Below are positions 40,401 to 52,900 of a stretch of DNA of 64,000 nucleotides, piece by piece. The translations under genes and the position numbers were made by a program. The notes beneath the pieces are model-generated. The model was not told the DNA's origin, searched no databases, and saw only the letters and a program-made list of their open reading frames with translations. Numbering within the stretch: the first letter of the stretch is position 1; every line of letters starts with the position of its first letter. The DNA is from Colius striatus (Eukaryota; Chordata; Aves; Coliiformes; Coliidae), in assembly GCF_028858725.1 (NCBI RefSeq), contig NC_084759.1, positions 134,336,171-134,400,170 on the forward strand, read 5' to 3'.

Positions 40401-41292
40401 AAAAAGAATCGTATTTGCTAAGACAAACAAGTCATTCCAGCAGTGCAAGCTCCACTCAGCACTGTGCTCAACTCCTTCCAGATTGAAAAGGTGAAGTTTC
40501 AAATTCTTTTTAGAAAATCCATAGAAACCTAAAGTCAACAATTTTGAGATGGGTTTGATTATTCAGTGGCTACCTGAAAAGGCAGCAGTTGCATACTAGC
40601 CTGAGCAGAAAAATAATCCACTTGAAAACACTTTTTCCTCAGACTGCTATCAGCAATCCTCTTCATCATTTTTAAAATTACTAACCCTTATGCTTATCAC
40701 CAAATCTGAAACACCATTAAAGTGATTGCGATAAGAAAGCTCACCAGAATCAGTAACTACTTGATTGAAATATGTCAAAGATGGAGATAGAGAACAACAA
40801 ACAATCCCTTGCTTTATCACAAAGGTACTGACGGAGCTCCAAGCCACAGTCCCACACATTCAAGCATCTTGTTTGTAGCATGGTATAGAATTGCATGTTA
40901 GATTATGTAGAGAGGTAGTTGTCCTGACTTTTTCTTTCTTTTTCTGAGAAATGTATATTTTGCCTGCAATTGTATCTAGAGTGTTAAGTGCATTCGACCT
41001 TTCTGTTTACTCGCAAACTCCCAAACATTGGAGCATTTCCCATGGCTGCATACCAAAGCAACTGTAAGAACTCTGGAATAATGACTTCTGATTTCTGAGA
41101 TACACATGTTTTTATACTGGAACTTTCAAATTCCTTACAGGACATGGGATATGAAATGCCCCCAAGAGATAAAAAATGCTTCAGGAAACTAAACACATAG
41201 GTTAGGTTTTGGGGTTTTTTTTAAAATACAATCTGGGAGCAGGCTGTAAGTGACTGTAATAAACCATAAGCAAGACAGCTCTGAAAAACCAT

Positions 41293-41332
41293 GTGACTTT
41301 TTCACGTGTGACTTTTTCACGACTGAAAAAGT
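41293..41332. repeat. 15-bp direct repeat and perfect 9-bp hairpin
   Basis: The sequence gtgactttttcac occurs twice, 15 bp apart (41293 and 41308). The second copy pairs with a following tgaaaaagt to give a perfect 9-bp stem with a 4-nt loop (41311-41332). An E-box CACGTG lies at 41303-41308. Confidence 0.8.
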
Positions 41333-41695
41333 TTTTAAGCTGGGGCTTCATAAAAGGGGACTGTCATAAAAGCCTAAGTAGTCATGAATAGGACAGAGAC
41401 AGAAGATAACTGTTTGCTGTCTCTCCCAGTACGAGAAGCAGCGATCCACAAAAGGAGCAGCAAGCTGCAGCTGAAGCCAGCAGGAGTCAGAATACAGACA
41501 AGTGGTTTTTCCTGCAGAAGTGACGTGGCCCTTGGCACTCGCTGTTAGAACCTGCAGATACAAGCAGCTCCTGGGAGCTCAATGGAGGGATGATCAAATA
41601 GAAAACTGAGAACCGATATCTCTCATGGTTTACAAAATGGAAAAAACAAACCAAGCTCAGGAGACTTCCTTGAGCTAGCAGTGGTTGAGGCAGCC

Positions 41696-42528
41696 TTAAC
41701 ACTTATCCTGTTCCTTTTCTTTGGGAGTCAACTCCTGTCTACTGCTGCCCAGAGCACAAACGGCAGCCTTGAACACTGTGGCTGCTTTTTGTTCCATGTG
41801 AAATGAGGTGCAACCAGCCTGGAGCTCTTCCGTGCAAGCGCTTAGAGAGCTGACAGTATCTTGCTGAAACAACACTGAGTTCATCTCCCTGTTTTGTGTT
41901 CGTGTTTTTCTTAAAAGAGATTTACCACCCCTTCAGTGATAACAAAAACGTTAGCTGAGGCTGCAACTGTATTTGCAGGGAAAAAGAAAGTGTCCTTAAA
42001 GACCTGGCAAATCTAATGTGTACAAAGTATGAGGGTTTAAGAAACCAGTTTGCTCATCTTCTTATTTTGACAAGATGGAACCACTCCTGTCAAAGAATTA
42101 ACAACTCAAATTACTTTGCCTAAATGCCAAAGCCTCAGTAGCATTATTTTCTCTGTAACATAGCCCTGTCTGTAGGATTTATGAAAAAAAGCAATCTTGG
42201 AAGTCAGATTTGTTGTGTAAAAGCATTGTGTGTTACCTGAAATATTGCATTGTTCAAAGTTCTGCTGCTTGTTTTACAGTCCTTCCTAGAAACACAGACA
42301 TGCTTCATTACTACAAAATAGTCAATTCAATTACCTTCTCTTGGCTGTGCCAAAGTTCCCTAAGTTTTGTAGGATAGATTACTGATGTCAGGTCAAATAC
42401 ACTTGGGATCTGCAAATGCTGGGGAAGAAAACTTACCACCCAGACAGGGCCAGCATTGTGAGAGCAACAACCAAGGAAGATCTTTTCCACAAAACTTTTA
42501 ATGATTTGTAAAGATTGTGTGTTTATTT
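41696..42528 (-). other. Candidate two-exon coding segment, unknown protein
   Basis: Not recognised. Candidate exon 1 (about 42335-42528) is open for 64 codons between an acceptor cctgtag and a donor GAGAAG|gtaatt; it includes IPSVFDLTSVIYPTKLRELW. Candidate exon 2 (about 41696-41871) follows acceptor gttgtttcag and reads QDTVSSLSACTEELQAGCTS to a stop after KEKEQDKC. The phases fit (0/0). The order is downstream of BMAL2 in the same orientation, where mammals have SMCO2, but I see no clear similarity to it. Many chance frames of this length occur in the window, so confidence is low. Confidence 0.22.
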
Positions 42529-43482
42529 CTACAGGTTTTGACATAAAAACAAATTAAGAATAAAAAGTTATGTGTAGTAGCCATCCATATAGGTGAGCTT
42601 ATCCTGTAATGAAAGACGTGAGAATTTTTTGACAGGTCTCAGGAACTCTTGTCTTTTCCTCCTCAGGGAGACATGACGTTTCTGAGACCAACCAAGCCAG
42701 GAACAACCCAGAAAACTGAGTCCTGACTGCCATCTGTCACAGTAAAAGGGAGCTATCTACATTAGTCTTCTGGAAAGGTGGTATGCACAGAATGCGCCAC
42801 AGCAGCAGAACCTGTATTTCACCAGCATATTCATCACTCCGCTTGCCTTTTTTCCTAGATCCTCCAATTCTGTTGCTCTGAAACATGGGTTTATGTCTTT
42901 TATCCTGCAAGAACCTACGACCCCAAGTATCTTCCTGCCTTCTATATTTGCACGAAACAAATGCAGGGATGGGGAATAAAATTATCATCTTCAGAGTAAT
43001 TCTAATTGGTACAAAGTGGTTATTACTTCCTGGAATTCCAGGACATTTTATGAATTTATGTGGCATATGTCAACCCACAGAATGGAAGAAAAAGACTAAG
43101 TGAAAAAGGCCAGAGAAGTCAGGTTCTGGGGAGAAGCAGCATCACTTTAAACAAGAACAAATTCTTCAGTTTGGACCATGAACACACTGCTGCAAGCAAC
43201 CACTAAAATGATCTATTTTTAGCCTTTGTGCTTCTTAGTAAATCAAGTTTGCCCATACCCTAAAAAGTATAAAATCCACAGAAAAGCCCAAAATGACAGT
43301 GCACCATGGGGAAGAAACATGGACTTAAGTTCTGCTTTAGACTCATGCTATAGCACTATATATACTCCAAGGGGATCCCAAGAAGCAATTACACCTGCCG
43401 GAGCACAGGAAGGATCCCCTCTGTTGAATTAAATACTTAAAGAGCAGGTGTTGAGAGAATGGACAGAGTCTCCTTCTGTAGC

Positions 43483-43741
43483 AGGACAGGGGGTGATGGC
43501 ACAAGCTGGAACACAGGAAGTTCTTGAACACGAGGAAAAAATTATTTCCTCTTCAGGTGAGGGAGCCCTGGCACAGGTTGTCCAGGGAGGGTGTGGAACC
43601 TCCTTCTTTGCAGGTTTTCCAAACCCGCCTGGATGCATCCCTGTGTGACCTGATGGAGATGAACCTGCTTTAGTAGGAGGTTGGCCTGGATCTCCAGAAG
43701 TCCCTTCCAACCCCTACAATTCTTTGTTATCTCCATGATTC
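43483..43741 (+). repeat. CR1 LINE 3' fragment
   Basis: A plus-oriented CR1: gaggaaaaaattatttcctc, gggagccctggcacaggttg, cctggatgcatccctgtgtg, ending gtcccttccaacccctacaa ttctttg. It lies between the BMAL2 3' end and the candidate segment at 42 kb. Confidence 0.93.
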
Positions 43742-44924
43742 ACCACTGTAAGGCATGATGGTATTTTTCTGAAGTACTGTTTTAACCCTGTGTGTCACGT
43801 GGCATTCCAGGCCTTCCTGCAGCCTATTTCCGATCTGACTCAGGCTGATGACAGCAAACTTATTACACTCTACCCAGCCAGATCACTTTCTTATTCCAAC
43901 AGTATCCAGATGCTGTTTGTCTCTACCACATTCTTCTCCTAATTCTGAAAAGAGTTCTCTCATGTTTTCCTGTCAACACAGGAACTAGTTTCCCAAATAA
44001 GCCACTGCTTATGTTAGAACTCCTCTCCCGTCAAGATTTTTGTATCTTAAACTATCTATGTGCCTGCAGTAACAAATTAGTTGACCCATCTCCAAGTACA
44101 ACCTCGATAACTAATTGGACTTCTAAGAGCTTGTTCACACTTGCTTATCACTTACCATACCCACCAGCGGCAAGACCCTAAGCATCTAATCAATACATCT
44201 ACTGTTTGCTCCTGATCAAATGACTATTTCAGGTACAGCCTACAGGCACTCTCTTTTCCAGAGATGGCTGAATTAAGCTGTGCTGTCAAGTGTTTTTAGT
44301 ACCTAGAAAATGCATGTTAATTTGGTTTACTAAGTCACCTTGGTTAGAGAATATAATCTTGAACTACTAAAAACCTACATGAGCTTAACCTCTCCATTTA
44401 TACTTCTAGGAAATGAGCCTGGGGTCTGAAAGCATGAGTGCTTCATATTTAAACTCGGTGTTAGGGAAAATTGTCAGCAGATTAACAGCAGTGCATCAGA
44501 ATAACATTCTCTTGACCTGATTTAACCCCCTTCGCTGATCACTTTCATCATGCCAAGAAAAACACCACTGTCCCTATCTTACTAGATTTGTATTGTTATG
44601 CAAACAGAAACTTCTTCTTGTAAGACTGTTTTAAATCATAAAATAACTCACAAATAAAGAAAGCATCTTACGAACTGAGAGTCACCATATTTATCAATGA
44701 CTGCAAAAGACTCAAGAGTTACATTTTTCTTTTTATTTTTTTAGGGAAATGCAAGAAGAATCCAAAAATAGTGATTTGACTCTAGATAGTTATATAAATC
44801 TTGAGAAAGAATTAATATGTTCCTTCAAGAACAAAATCTGTACCATTTTCAAACTAATTCAGTTAAAAAAGAAAGCATGTTGAGGAAAGTCTGTATAATT
44901 TTAAGCTATTTATTTATTCATCTG
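43742..44924. other. Intergenic AT-rich stretch, nothing recognised
   Basis: No repeat family, exon or RNA gene could be recognised. It is probably the 3' flank of BMAL2. Confidence 0.5.
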
Positions 44925-45233
44925 TGTTAGCTACAGTATTTCTTGTTTTATTTAGAATTGCTTTCTAGAATAAAATAGAAAAAAGGAAAGATATTTTCCA
45001 ATGGCAAAGATTGAAACTCTCAGATTTCATTTATACAGAATTCCATCAATTCTTTGAAAGTACCTGTTTATTTTTTTCACTTTGCTGCATGATATAGTCC
45101 AAAATTCATTTTCTGTGACAAAACAGAAAAAATTATTCTAATAAAGCTAGAGAACAGACAGTTTTGGCCCCATATCTGTAAAAAACAAGTTTGAATGCAG
45201 GAAAGTCCATGCAAGTTAAATGCAAAGAATCTT

Positions 45234-45278
45234 AAAAAAAAAAAAAAAAAAAAAGAAAAAGAAAAAAAGAAAAAAAAA
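45234..45278. repeat. A-rich tract
   Basis: An uninterrupted run of about 21 A is followed by A-rich sequence with scattered G. It is a low-complexity tract, possibly a retroposon tail, but no flanking target-site duplication was recognised. Confidence 0.8.
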
Positions 45279-45382
45279 TCAATCCAACAAGCTATTCTAG
45301 AAAACTTGGGCAAGAAGTCACCAAAAAAGTCATCGTTTGCTAAAGGATTCATATCTATAAGATATAAAGCTGCTGTGCCAAA

Positions 45383-45586
45383 GCGTGGGAAGTCAGTGCC
45401 TGCCGACCTCGGGTGCCGGTTCGCTGGGGAATGGCGGCCAGTCAGGCAGTGGTCGACGTCTGACACCTAGTGGCTTCCACATGCGGCTCGGACTGCCCAG
45501 CGTCCACCTTCAGCATGCTGCAACCACAGATGCAACCGTGCTTATGGCGATGCCCGGGTTAAAAATACACACACGGATCGACTACC
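45383..45586. promoter_or_regulatory. CpG-rich islet with CTCF-like and YY1-like motifs
   Basis: About 16 CpG dinucleotides fall in roughly 205 bp, inside DNA that otherwise has almost none. On the minus strand 45460-45474 reads GCCACTAGGTGTCAG, close to the CTCF core CCACTAGGTGGCAG with one G-to-T change. On the plus strand AATGGCGGCC at about 45430-45439 resembles a YY1 site. The islet lies downstream of the BMAL2 stop, so it could be an insulator, a small promoter or a GC-rich insertion. Confidence 0.4.
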
Positions 45587-46799
45587 TTCAAATGCCTTCC
45601 TCTCGTTACCCAAATTTAACAAACAACGGAAAAATTATGCTTTTATGATATATAATCTATGCGAGAATTTGTCTAAACCTTTAATACCATAGATAAAAAG
45701 ATCGACTTTAAATATCAATGCTGTATTGTTCTAACACAACCTACTAAGTGCCATGTTCTCCAGTAACTTGCTGCAACTGCAATACAATTCCTGCAAAAGC
45801 TGGTCCTCAAAAGATGATCCTGTAGAGCATTTACTTAGACAGCACTATATTACACAAATATTTTAAAAAGTCACAGACTCAAGCAGAGAAAAATCACCCA
45901 AATCTCTCAAAAAGCATATAAACTATAAAATATACTATAGAATTTTAAGATTTTTTTTCACTAATAGACAGTGCCAGCCTCAATCCCAAACCAAAACAAT
46001 CTATCTAAACTTCTCTAGTTATGAGACCAAAGTGCTTCATGACAGTTATAGCCTTACTTTTCTTAGGTTCTACGCACTGCCCCTCTAACAACACATTACA
46101 AAGAATATAAAATAGGAATTAAGATTTTGTTGCTGTTTTCTTATATCTTTATCACATTTGCATACTGAGGAAGTGACATTCTCTCTTCTGATTGTTACAG
46201 TGATCTAATTCAAACCTTCCCTCCCAGAACTGTATGCTTTATGTTCACTTCTGCCTACAAAAATTGCACTTCTGAAAAGGGCAAGGAATCACAAACCACA
46301 TCATTCGAGAATTATAATACCTTATTTCACAACTGTAGTGTGTGTGAATTGTCATTTCAGTAAAATTTAACAGTTATAAATATTCCTAAATTGTGTAAGT
46401 ACAGTAGGTTCTACAGAGAGTAAGATGGATAATCAATATTCTACCATTTGAAACAAAAATTAAAAGTTGAAGTATTAAAACTAAGAAAAAAATATTCCCG
46501 TACATTGTACAGTACCTTTTGGTTAAAGCTTCTTAGCAAAAATATAGTAATGTGTTTTGAGCATTCGAGTTACAGATGGTTCGATATTAAAATTTCCCCA
46601 TCATGAAAAAAGATATTGCATTTTTCCATAGGTGCAGCAGAAACTGTCTTCTCTCTGAACAAGGCTTCAGTCTTTAAAAATATATAGACAGCAAGTACAA
46701 ACTGAAAAGAAACATTAAAAAATTATAATACAGTACTGAGGATGTATGGTTGTTGTGCATTATGGATTTTACATTCCTTCTCCGTTTGAAAAAAAAGAA

Positions 46800-46936
46800 C
46801 TAGAGAGCCCACTGTATATCATTGAGTTCAGTTGGATCTCCAAGTCCTGCATCAGCCTCCAAGTAATTCATCAGAGCCGTCATAGCACTGTCATCATTTT
46901 CACATATTGCATCAAAGTCCAGCTGGGAATTGCCAC
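46800..46936 (-). CDS. BMAL2: BMAL2 terminal coding exon: C-terminal TAD
   Basis: 137 nt ending at TAG (46800-46802 on the plus strand). It encodes (S)[37 protein letters not shown] and NDIQWAL. This is the acidic, amphipathic transactivation tail ([19 protein letters not shown]) that binds CBP/p300 and CRY in BMAL proteins. The acceptor is ttttctag. Confidence 0.96.
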
Positions 46937-49900
46937 CTAGAAAATTATTAAAACATTAATGTAAGCAGTACAAAGCATGAAGACTATGGGAACTTCCAAA
47001 ACTTATTTGTGTTTAACTAGCACCTTCCTTTGAAGTCCTTTGTTAAAAAAACAAATCATCAAGTAGTAGAAGTAATGTCTGTCTGCAGACAGTTGTAAGG
47101 ACATATGTCACTTGATTTAAAAAAAAGACTGAAATATTGCCAGTCCATTGGACTACCTCTGACTGAAAGCTAATAAAACTTGTATCCATGCAGTCAAGTT
47201 CATGTCACTGAAGCAGAAAACTGTTTTAGGTCACTTTGGTGGGAAAGACAATCATGTACCTGAATTCTCACCTGATGTACTGTCAGAAGAACTCCTAAAA
47301 CCTTACAAGTCACTACATGTTAGCTCTTGAAATCAATGCTATACCTTTGCATTTAACAATAGTAAGGTAAGTCTCCTTCTCTGGAGGTCTTCAAAACCTG
47401 TTTGGACATGTTCCTGTGTGACCTGATCTAGATAGAACTGCTTTGGCAGAGGGATTGGACTGGATGATCTCTAAAGGTCCCTTCCAACCCCTACCATTCT
47501 TTGATTGTATGAGAATGCTTTAGCTCAAGTACCAAAGAAAAATACTCCCTTGCCTATCTTGGATAAATGATGTTGGGTTTGGTTTCTAAATTTGGTTTTT
47601 GGTTAGCTAAATTGGAAGAAAGTTCTAGATTATAAATATAAATAAAGCTCTAGTAACTGAAATAAACGAGAGGCCAAGAAGTTTCCAAGAGCTGGCATAC
47701 AGGATAAGCGTCAACATTGCTTTTACAGCACTTTGCCTTTTCTGTTAAGAATAAAATGGCATTCTCCTCTTACAGGGCCAGGGAATTGTATATCCAGTCA
47801 AATTGCTGCCTTAGTACATGCCTGAACAAGAGGAAAGTAAACAGCTCCAAAATTTCTGAGACATATTGACTAGCCCTTTATGCTTACTATTCATGGCTTG
47901 CACTTGAGAGAGATAAAGTGCTAAAAGGACAATAGTTCACAAATTACAACCAGTCTCATTGCATTGCACTAAAATATTTTTCCTTACCCATTTCTCTTCT
48001 CTGGAGAGAGAATAAGTACCTAAATTAAAACTGTGGCAATGGTAATTTTCCAGAATGTTAAAGGTAAATATCTGTTATAGGATGTTATTTTTGTCATGAG
48101 ATTCAATCATTGATCAAATTTTGTTGTTTGCCTTCCAGCCATAACATGCATGTTTTAAGAGTGCTCTCATCTTCAGACAGACACATGCTACAATTTATAC
48201 ATGGTTGGAAAGTGATGCGCTCAAAAATTACACCATTGATCAGAAATGTTTTCCCCTGAAACCCCCAAAAAATCCACAAGAGAAACAAATCTTACTGAGG
48301 AGAGGTTCATTACTAGGAAATGAAATAGCACCCTGGTTTTGTTCTGAAGTCTCTAGAACTTCTGTTTCCGAAGGACATAACTGAATCAGCTCTTTATTTG
48401 GTATCTGAAAGAATAGAAGTAGTAAAATTACATCCTAAACTCAGTCACAACTATTACATTACAGAAACATTGTAAATTGCTGTTAAAGCACTAAGAACTA
48501 AACAAAGTAAACGAAAAATATGTATTGACTTACTGCATTTAAAAGTAATTTGTTTTAAAAGTTCACATAGCATGGTACATTCCTTAAATAACAGCTGTTA
48601 CTTACATATCTGTTAAAGGTACTTCACAGTGATGGCAGCTGCTTTATTGAGGATCTAATTCAATATTCAGCAAATAAATCCAGCACAACAAACTGTACTG
48701 GTATATACTTTCCATATCTAGTACCATAATCTACAAATTCCCAGTGACATGTTTGTCAATGTCGACATATTCTAGCTAAAAGATAAAAAAAGATCCTCAT
48801 ACCTTCCATGTTCTATATGCATTAAACTATATTAATTATAAACTTTTCTATAATTTTGCATTGTTATCATCACGATAAAAATCTAAGTAGTTTCAAATTA
48901 TATTTTGCACTTCAGAAAAATGAGGCTAACGACAACAGAAATGGGTGTTATCCTAACCCAAACATAACCAACCCATAACAATTTCATATTCATGTGTTTC
49001 ATATAACACATACACAGAATTTAGTAGGACAGTTTACTTGGAATGCCTGACTTCTGTATATTCTACTTGGAAATCGTAACATTGAAATGCTTTACAAACG
49101 CATTTTAGGAACAAATGGGACACCAAAGCATAGAATTGAGAAAAATCTCCAATGAATACAAATAAGTTAGCCTTATGATGAGATGCTGCATATCAGCAAG
49201 TCAACCAACTCTTAGGGAGAAAGACCTGGAGCAAGGCAGAACTGATCACAGGTCTTTTCCAACAAACAGGAGGAAGCCAGAACAATCTCTAGCCTAGAGC
49301 AGCAAAGGGAAGACAAACTACCTTTTAAATGGAAAGAAATTTATGTTCAAACAACTGCCAATGGAGAAGTAAATGTTTGTTCATACAAGGCACAGTAAGT
49401 CACATACAATGTACTTAGGAAAAAATGTTATTCCATAGCTATGATCAATAACTACAATAGTCACAGTTTGTGGTGTTACTGTCTCTACTGGGTTACCATA
49501 TCAGTATATCCTATCGGTTTTTACAGGGGACTACTGAAACACCCTCAAAGTAAACACTTTAAACACTTCGAAACAAAGAACATATAGCATACATTTTTAA
49601 AAAGGTCTTCAAGAACATTAAGATTAAAAGTACAAGTGAGAGAAAACCCTGGTATTTTATTTAGATTGTCAAACCTAACAGGTGGAAACACTTTTATTCT
49701 CTGATGGTTATTTATCAAACATTTTAATGTAACTCCAAATCCAGAAGAGTCTTCATCATGTGACTCACAGTCATATTTAGCATATTTGTAGAGCTTCAGC
49801 AGTGATCCTAATAACTGAGTGGAGACTGCAGCTCTCTCAGCTTAGGGAGTAGCCCCTTAAGACTTGAACTGATGCCCCTGGAAATGAGGTTGGAATTACT

Positions 49901-52900
49901 GCCACATCTTTCAAAATACTTTCATAGCTGGCAGGCAGTTGGTGATACCTTACACATTCTCTGAAAAAACTGCCAGTTGGGGTGAGTTGATTAAAACATA
50001 GGCTTTGAGGTACCTGATATTAATCTTTTAGATTTTTATAGGCAGTGTCATACTCACATTGCTGCAGTTTACAGTTAAAGCTGGAGAAGGAGACTTTCTC
50101 AAGAGATGTGATGGACTTAACTCCCCAGATGGTGAAGAATGCAACCTAAAATTGGATATGTTTAGTTCATTTACCAAGTCACATTGATGATGAGGTTAAA
50201 AATAGCCTACATATTGCAGAACCCACCAGACCTCCCCAGTGATGAAACACGAGACAGCTAATCTCAGATAATGTTCACTTAAATTCTCCTGAAGGCTCTA
50301 AATTCTCCTGCTCCAAGTTTTGATGAGGTGAAAAGCAGAAGAGATCAATGAAGGTCATGCATCACAATTACTTGAACACATTTTTATCTTTCTGTTGAAT
50401 CACCCACACTGACAGATCAAAGAGTTTCAGAATCATGCACACTGGGACAAATAGGTACAATTCAAATACTTACAGAATAGAGACAACATAAGGAAGTTCT
50501 GCTAAACAGTGGAGGGAAAACAACACATCCTTCTAATGCTTCCTCTACTATTATTTTGTTACACCCATCTTTCTATATTTTTATAAAATTCCAACAAATA
50601 TAAAGGTCATTTGTTTGCCACCCTTTAAGATGCTGCTCATCCTCCTCACTAAACATGCCAGATATGAAACTAACAGTGAAAATGTCATACTAGGACCCTT
50701 TGAACTGCTTGCTCCTATCTCTCCCTGCTCTTCCTGACAACCAAAGGATAAGGTATAGAAGAACGGGGGCACTCTGAATGCCTTCATTTCTGTGTCACTT
50801 TTTCAGATTTGAAATGTGATAAGGGATTGGAAGGAAGATGGAAAATGAGTGAATAAACAGCTTATCTTGTAAGTAGAGTAATTTGTGTGGAATATTTGTT
50901 AGTTCCCTGCATTCCAATGTCCAATGCACCATTTGATAAGCAGTACAGCCATCTCTAAAAGCTGGGACAGAAACTCCAGATTTAACAGATTTATAGGACT
51001 GCTGTAACTGAAATGCTCATTCATTAGAAGCTCCTTCAATTCAGATATGCTTGTAAAGAGAGCTGAAGGCATAGTCCTGAATTTTTTTAAAAAAACTTGG
51101 TGATGCCAGATAAACAGCTTGAGAACCACCTGTATCTTACTGATGGCAAAAAAATGCAGAGAGCAGACACAGGTAGTAAAGATACTCATCATATTTGATG
51201 ATGTTTGTAGTCACAAAGGTATTTGATGAAAACTAGCTGGTGTGAGCTTCTGTGCATCAGTCATTTGTCTACTTTGTGTGAATCTTGTGTGTGCAAGATA
51301 ATAAACTGCTTTCATACAAAAAAAAAGGAAGAAATAGCAATAGAAATAAAAGTTCTACTCTTCAGCTGGAAAGAAATATAGCACTGTTCTCAGGAACGAT
51401 TGTGGAAAAGTGAACCACAGCTGTGTACAAGCAACCACATTCAGACATCTCCAAAAATATCCAGATCTTACTGATGAGGCCTTCAATGGCCAGTTGCATT
51501 TCTGAACGCCTTTAGTTTATTAATTTTCCCCCAAGATACAGGACTGTAGGATGAATATGATGCCAGACATCTCAGTTACACAGTGCAACTGCTCCCTTCT
51601 ATAGCTGGCTTCTTTTCCTAATTCCCCTCACTTTGGTCACCGTTTCTCTTATTCTGCATGACTTTCCTGTTCACCTGTATTGCAATTTTTGGGCTAGTAG
51701 TTTCAGCACAAGTTTATTTCTCTACTTCCACTGTCCAGGATCACTGAAAGAAACACAACTGTACAAGTCTAAAAGGGCTCAGATCACTTATGAAGCAGGC
51801 AAGCAAAATATTTTTCATTTCAAAACCTTGTGACATTCAGTCTATTGGTTGAGAAACAAGATGATTGTTCCCAAAGAACGCACTACCAAATTGTTTCATT
51901 TAGTAACCAGTGTTCAATACTGGGTTTGTTCAGCTCAGAGGAGAATGAGAGGTGACCTCATTGCTGTCTACAACTTCCTCACAAAAGAGAGCAGAGAGGG
52001 CAATGCTGAAGTGTTCTCTGGTGTCCAGTGAAAGAACCTAGGGAATAGCTTAAAGATGTAATCATGGGAAGATATTAGGAAAAAGATCTTCACTGAGAGC
52101 ATAGTCAACTGGAAGGAGTTGTCCAGGGAAATGGTCATGACGCTAAGCCTGCCAGTGTTCAGAAAGTGTTTGGACAATACTCTTAGATACATGGTTTATG
52201 TTGCCCCACCTAGAGTCAGGAGTTGGACTTGATGATCCTCACAGGTCCCTTCCAACTCAGGATATACAAAACTATTCCTTATACTTTTACCATTGTTGCC
52301 AAAACTGGTGTACTTCTCCCTGGGTGATTAATATTACTACTCTTTAAGGTTCAGTTGCAAAAGTGCCAGTGGAAAGAACTACATGGGAACTTGGAACACA
52401 GTGCTCTGCAGACATAAAAAGTTTCGTGGCATTCCTTTACATGGAACTGGAAGTATAGGATTTAAAGCCCGAGGGGCAGCCTCATTATCTAAAGCTAACA
52501 TTTAGATAACTCGTCCTGTGCTGATAAGACCGTTATCCTAAATTTTGAGATGAGAGTACTATTATCCTAAATTTGACCTTAACAAAATTCGTTGGACCTT
52601 CTGATGAAGTTTTAACTCTTGAAAGAGTTGTGACTGAAAACAGATCTTTTTCTGTATGTGTGCATCCCAAACACCTGAGATTAGGAGGCTCAGAGACTTT
52701 TTTAAAAACATTTGTATGCAACAAATGCTGATACAGTGGACACCTGACACAGAATGTAACAACCTCTCCCTCTATAAGCATGTCAGAGTGCATAACATAA
52801 AAAAAATACATGGGATATCTCCACATTAAGATGATATTTCTTCCTTTTGAATGCCTTGGCCCTACTGTGTACCTGCTAAAACTAGTTAGTTTTAAAAGGA

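Larger units (their letters stand above)
29000..41690. other. Intergenic stretch, only weak candidate exons
   Basis: AT-rich DNA with poly(T)/(A) tracts at 34002-34019, 35309-35324 and 36352-36369 and short tandem repeats. Two weak exon candidates (30300-30405 minus and 39321-39408 plus) are described in the findings. No RNA gene or recognisable protein domain was seen. Confidence 0.55.
44925..46799 (-). other. BMAL2: Probable BMAL2 3' UTR / 3' flank
   Basis: This is AT-rich sequence immediately after the BMAL2 stop. The nearest minus-strand AATAAA-type signals are around 45067-45072, 44955-44960 and a doubled AATAAATAAA around 44928-44938. ATTAAA occurs at 45680-45685. A 3' UTR of about 1.1-1.9 kb is therefore plausible, but the actual cleavage site cannot be read from sequence. 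The stretch contains an A/T tract (45234-45278) and a CpG-rich islet (45383-45586). Confidence 0.4.

Noticed and set aside
45077..45466. 129-codon minus-strand frame with a poly-Phe segment, and its plus-strand poly-Lys partner
   Set aside because: Both arise from translating the A/T tract at 45234-45278 joined to the CpG islet.
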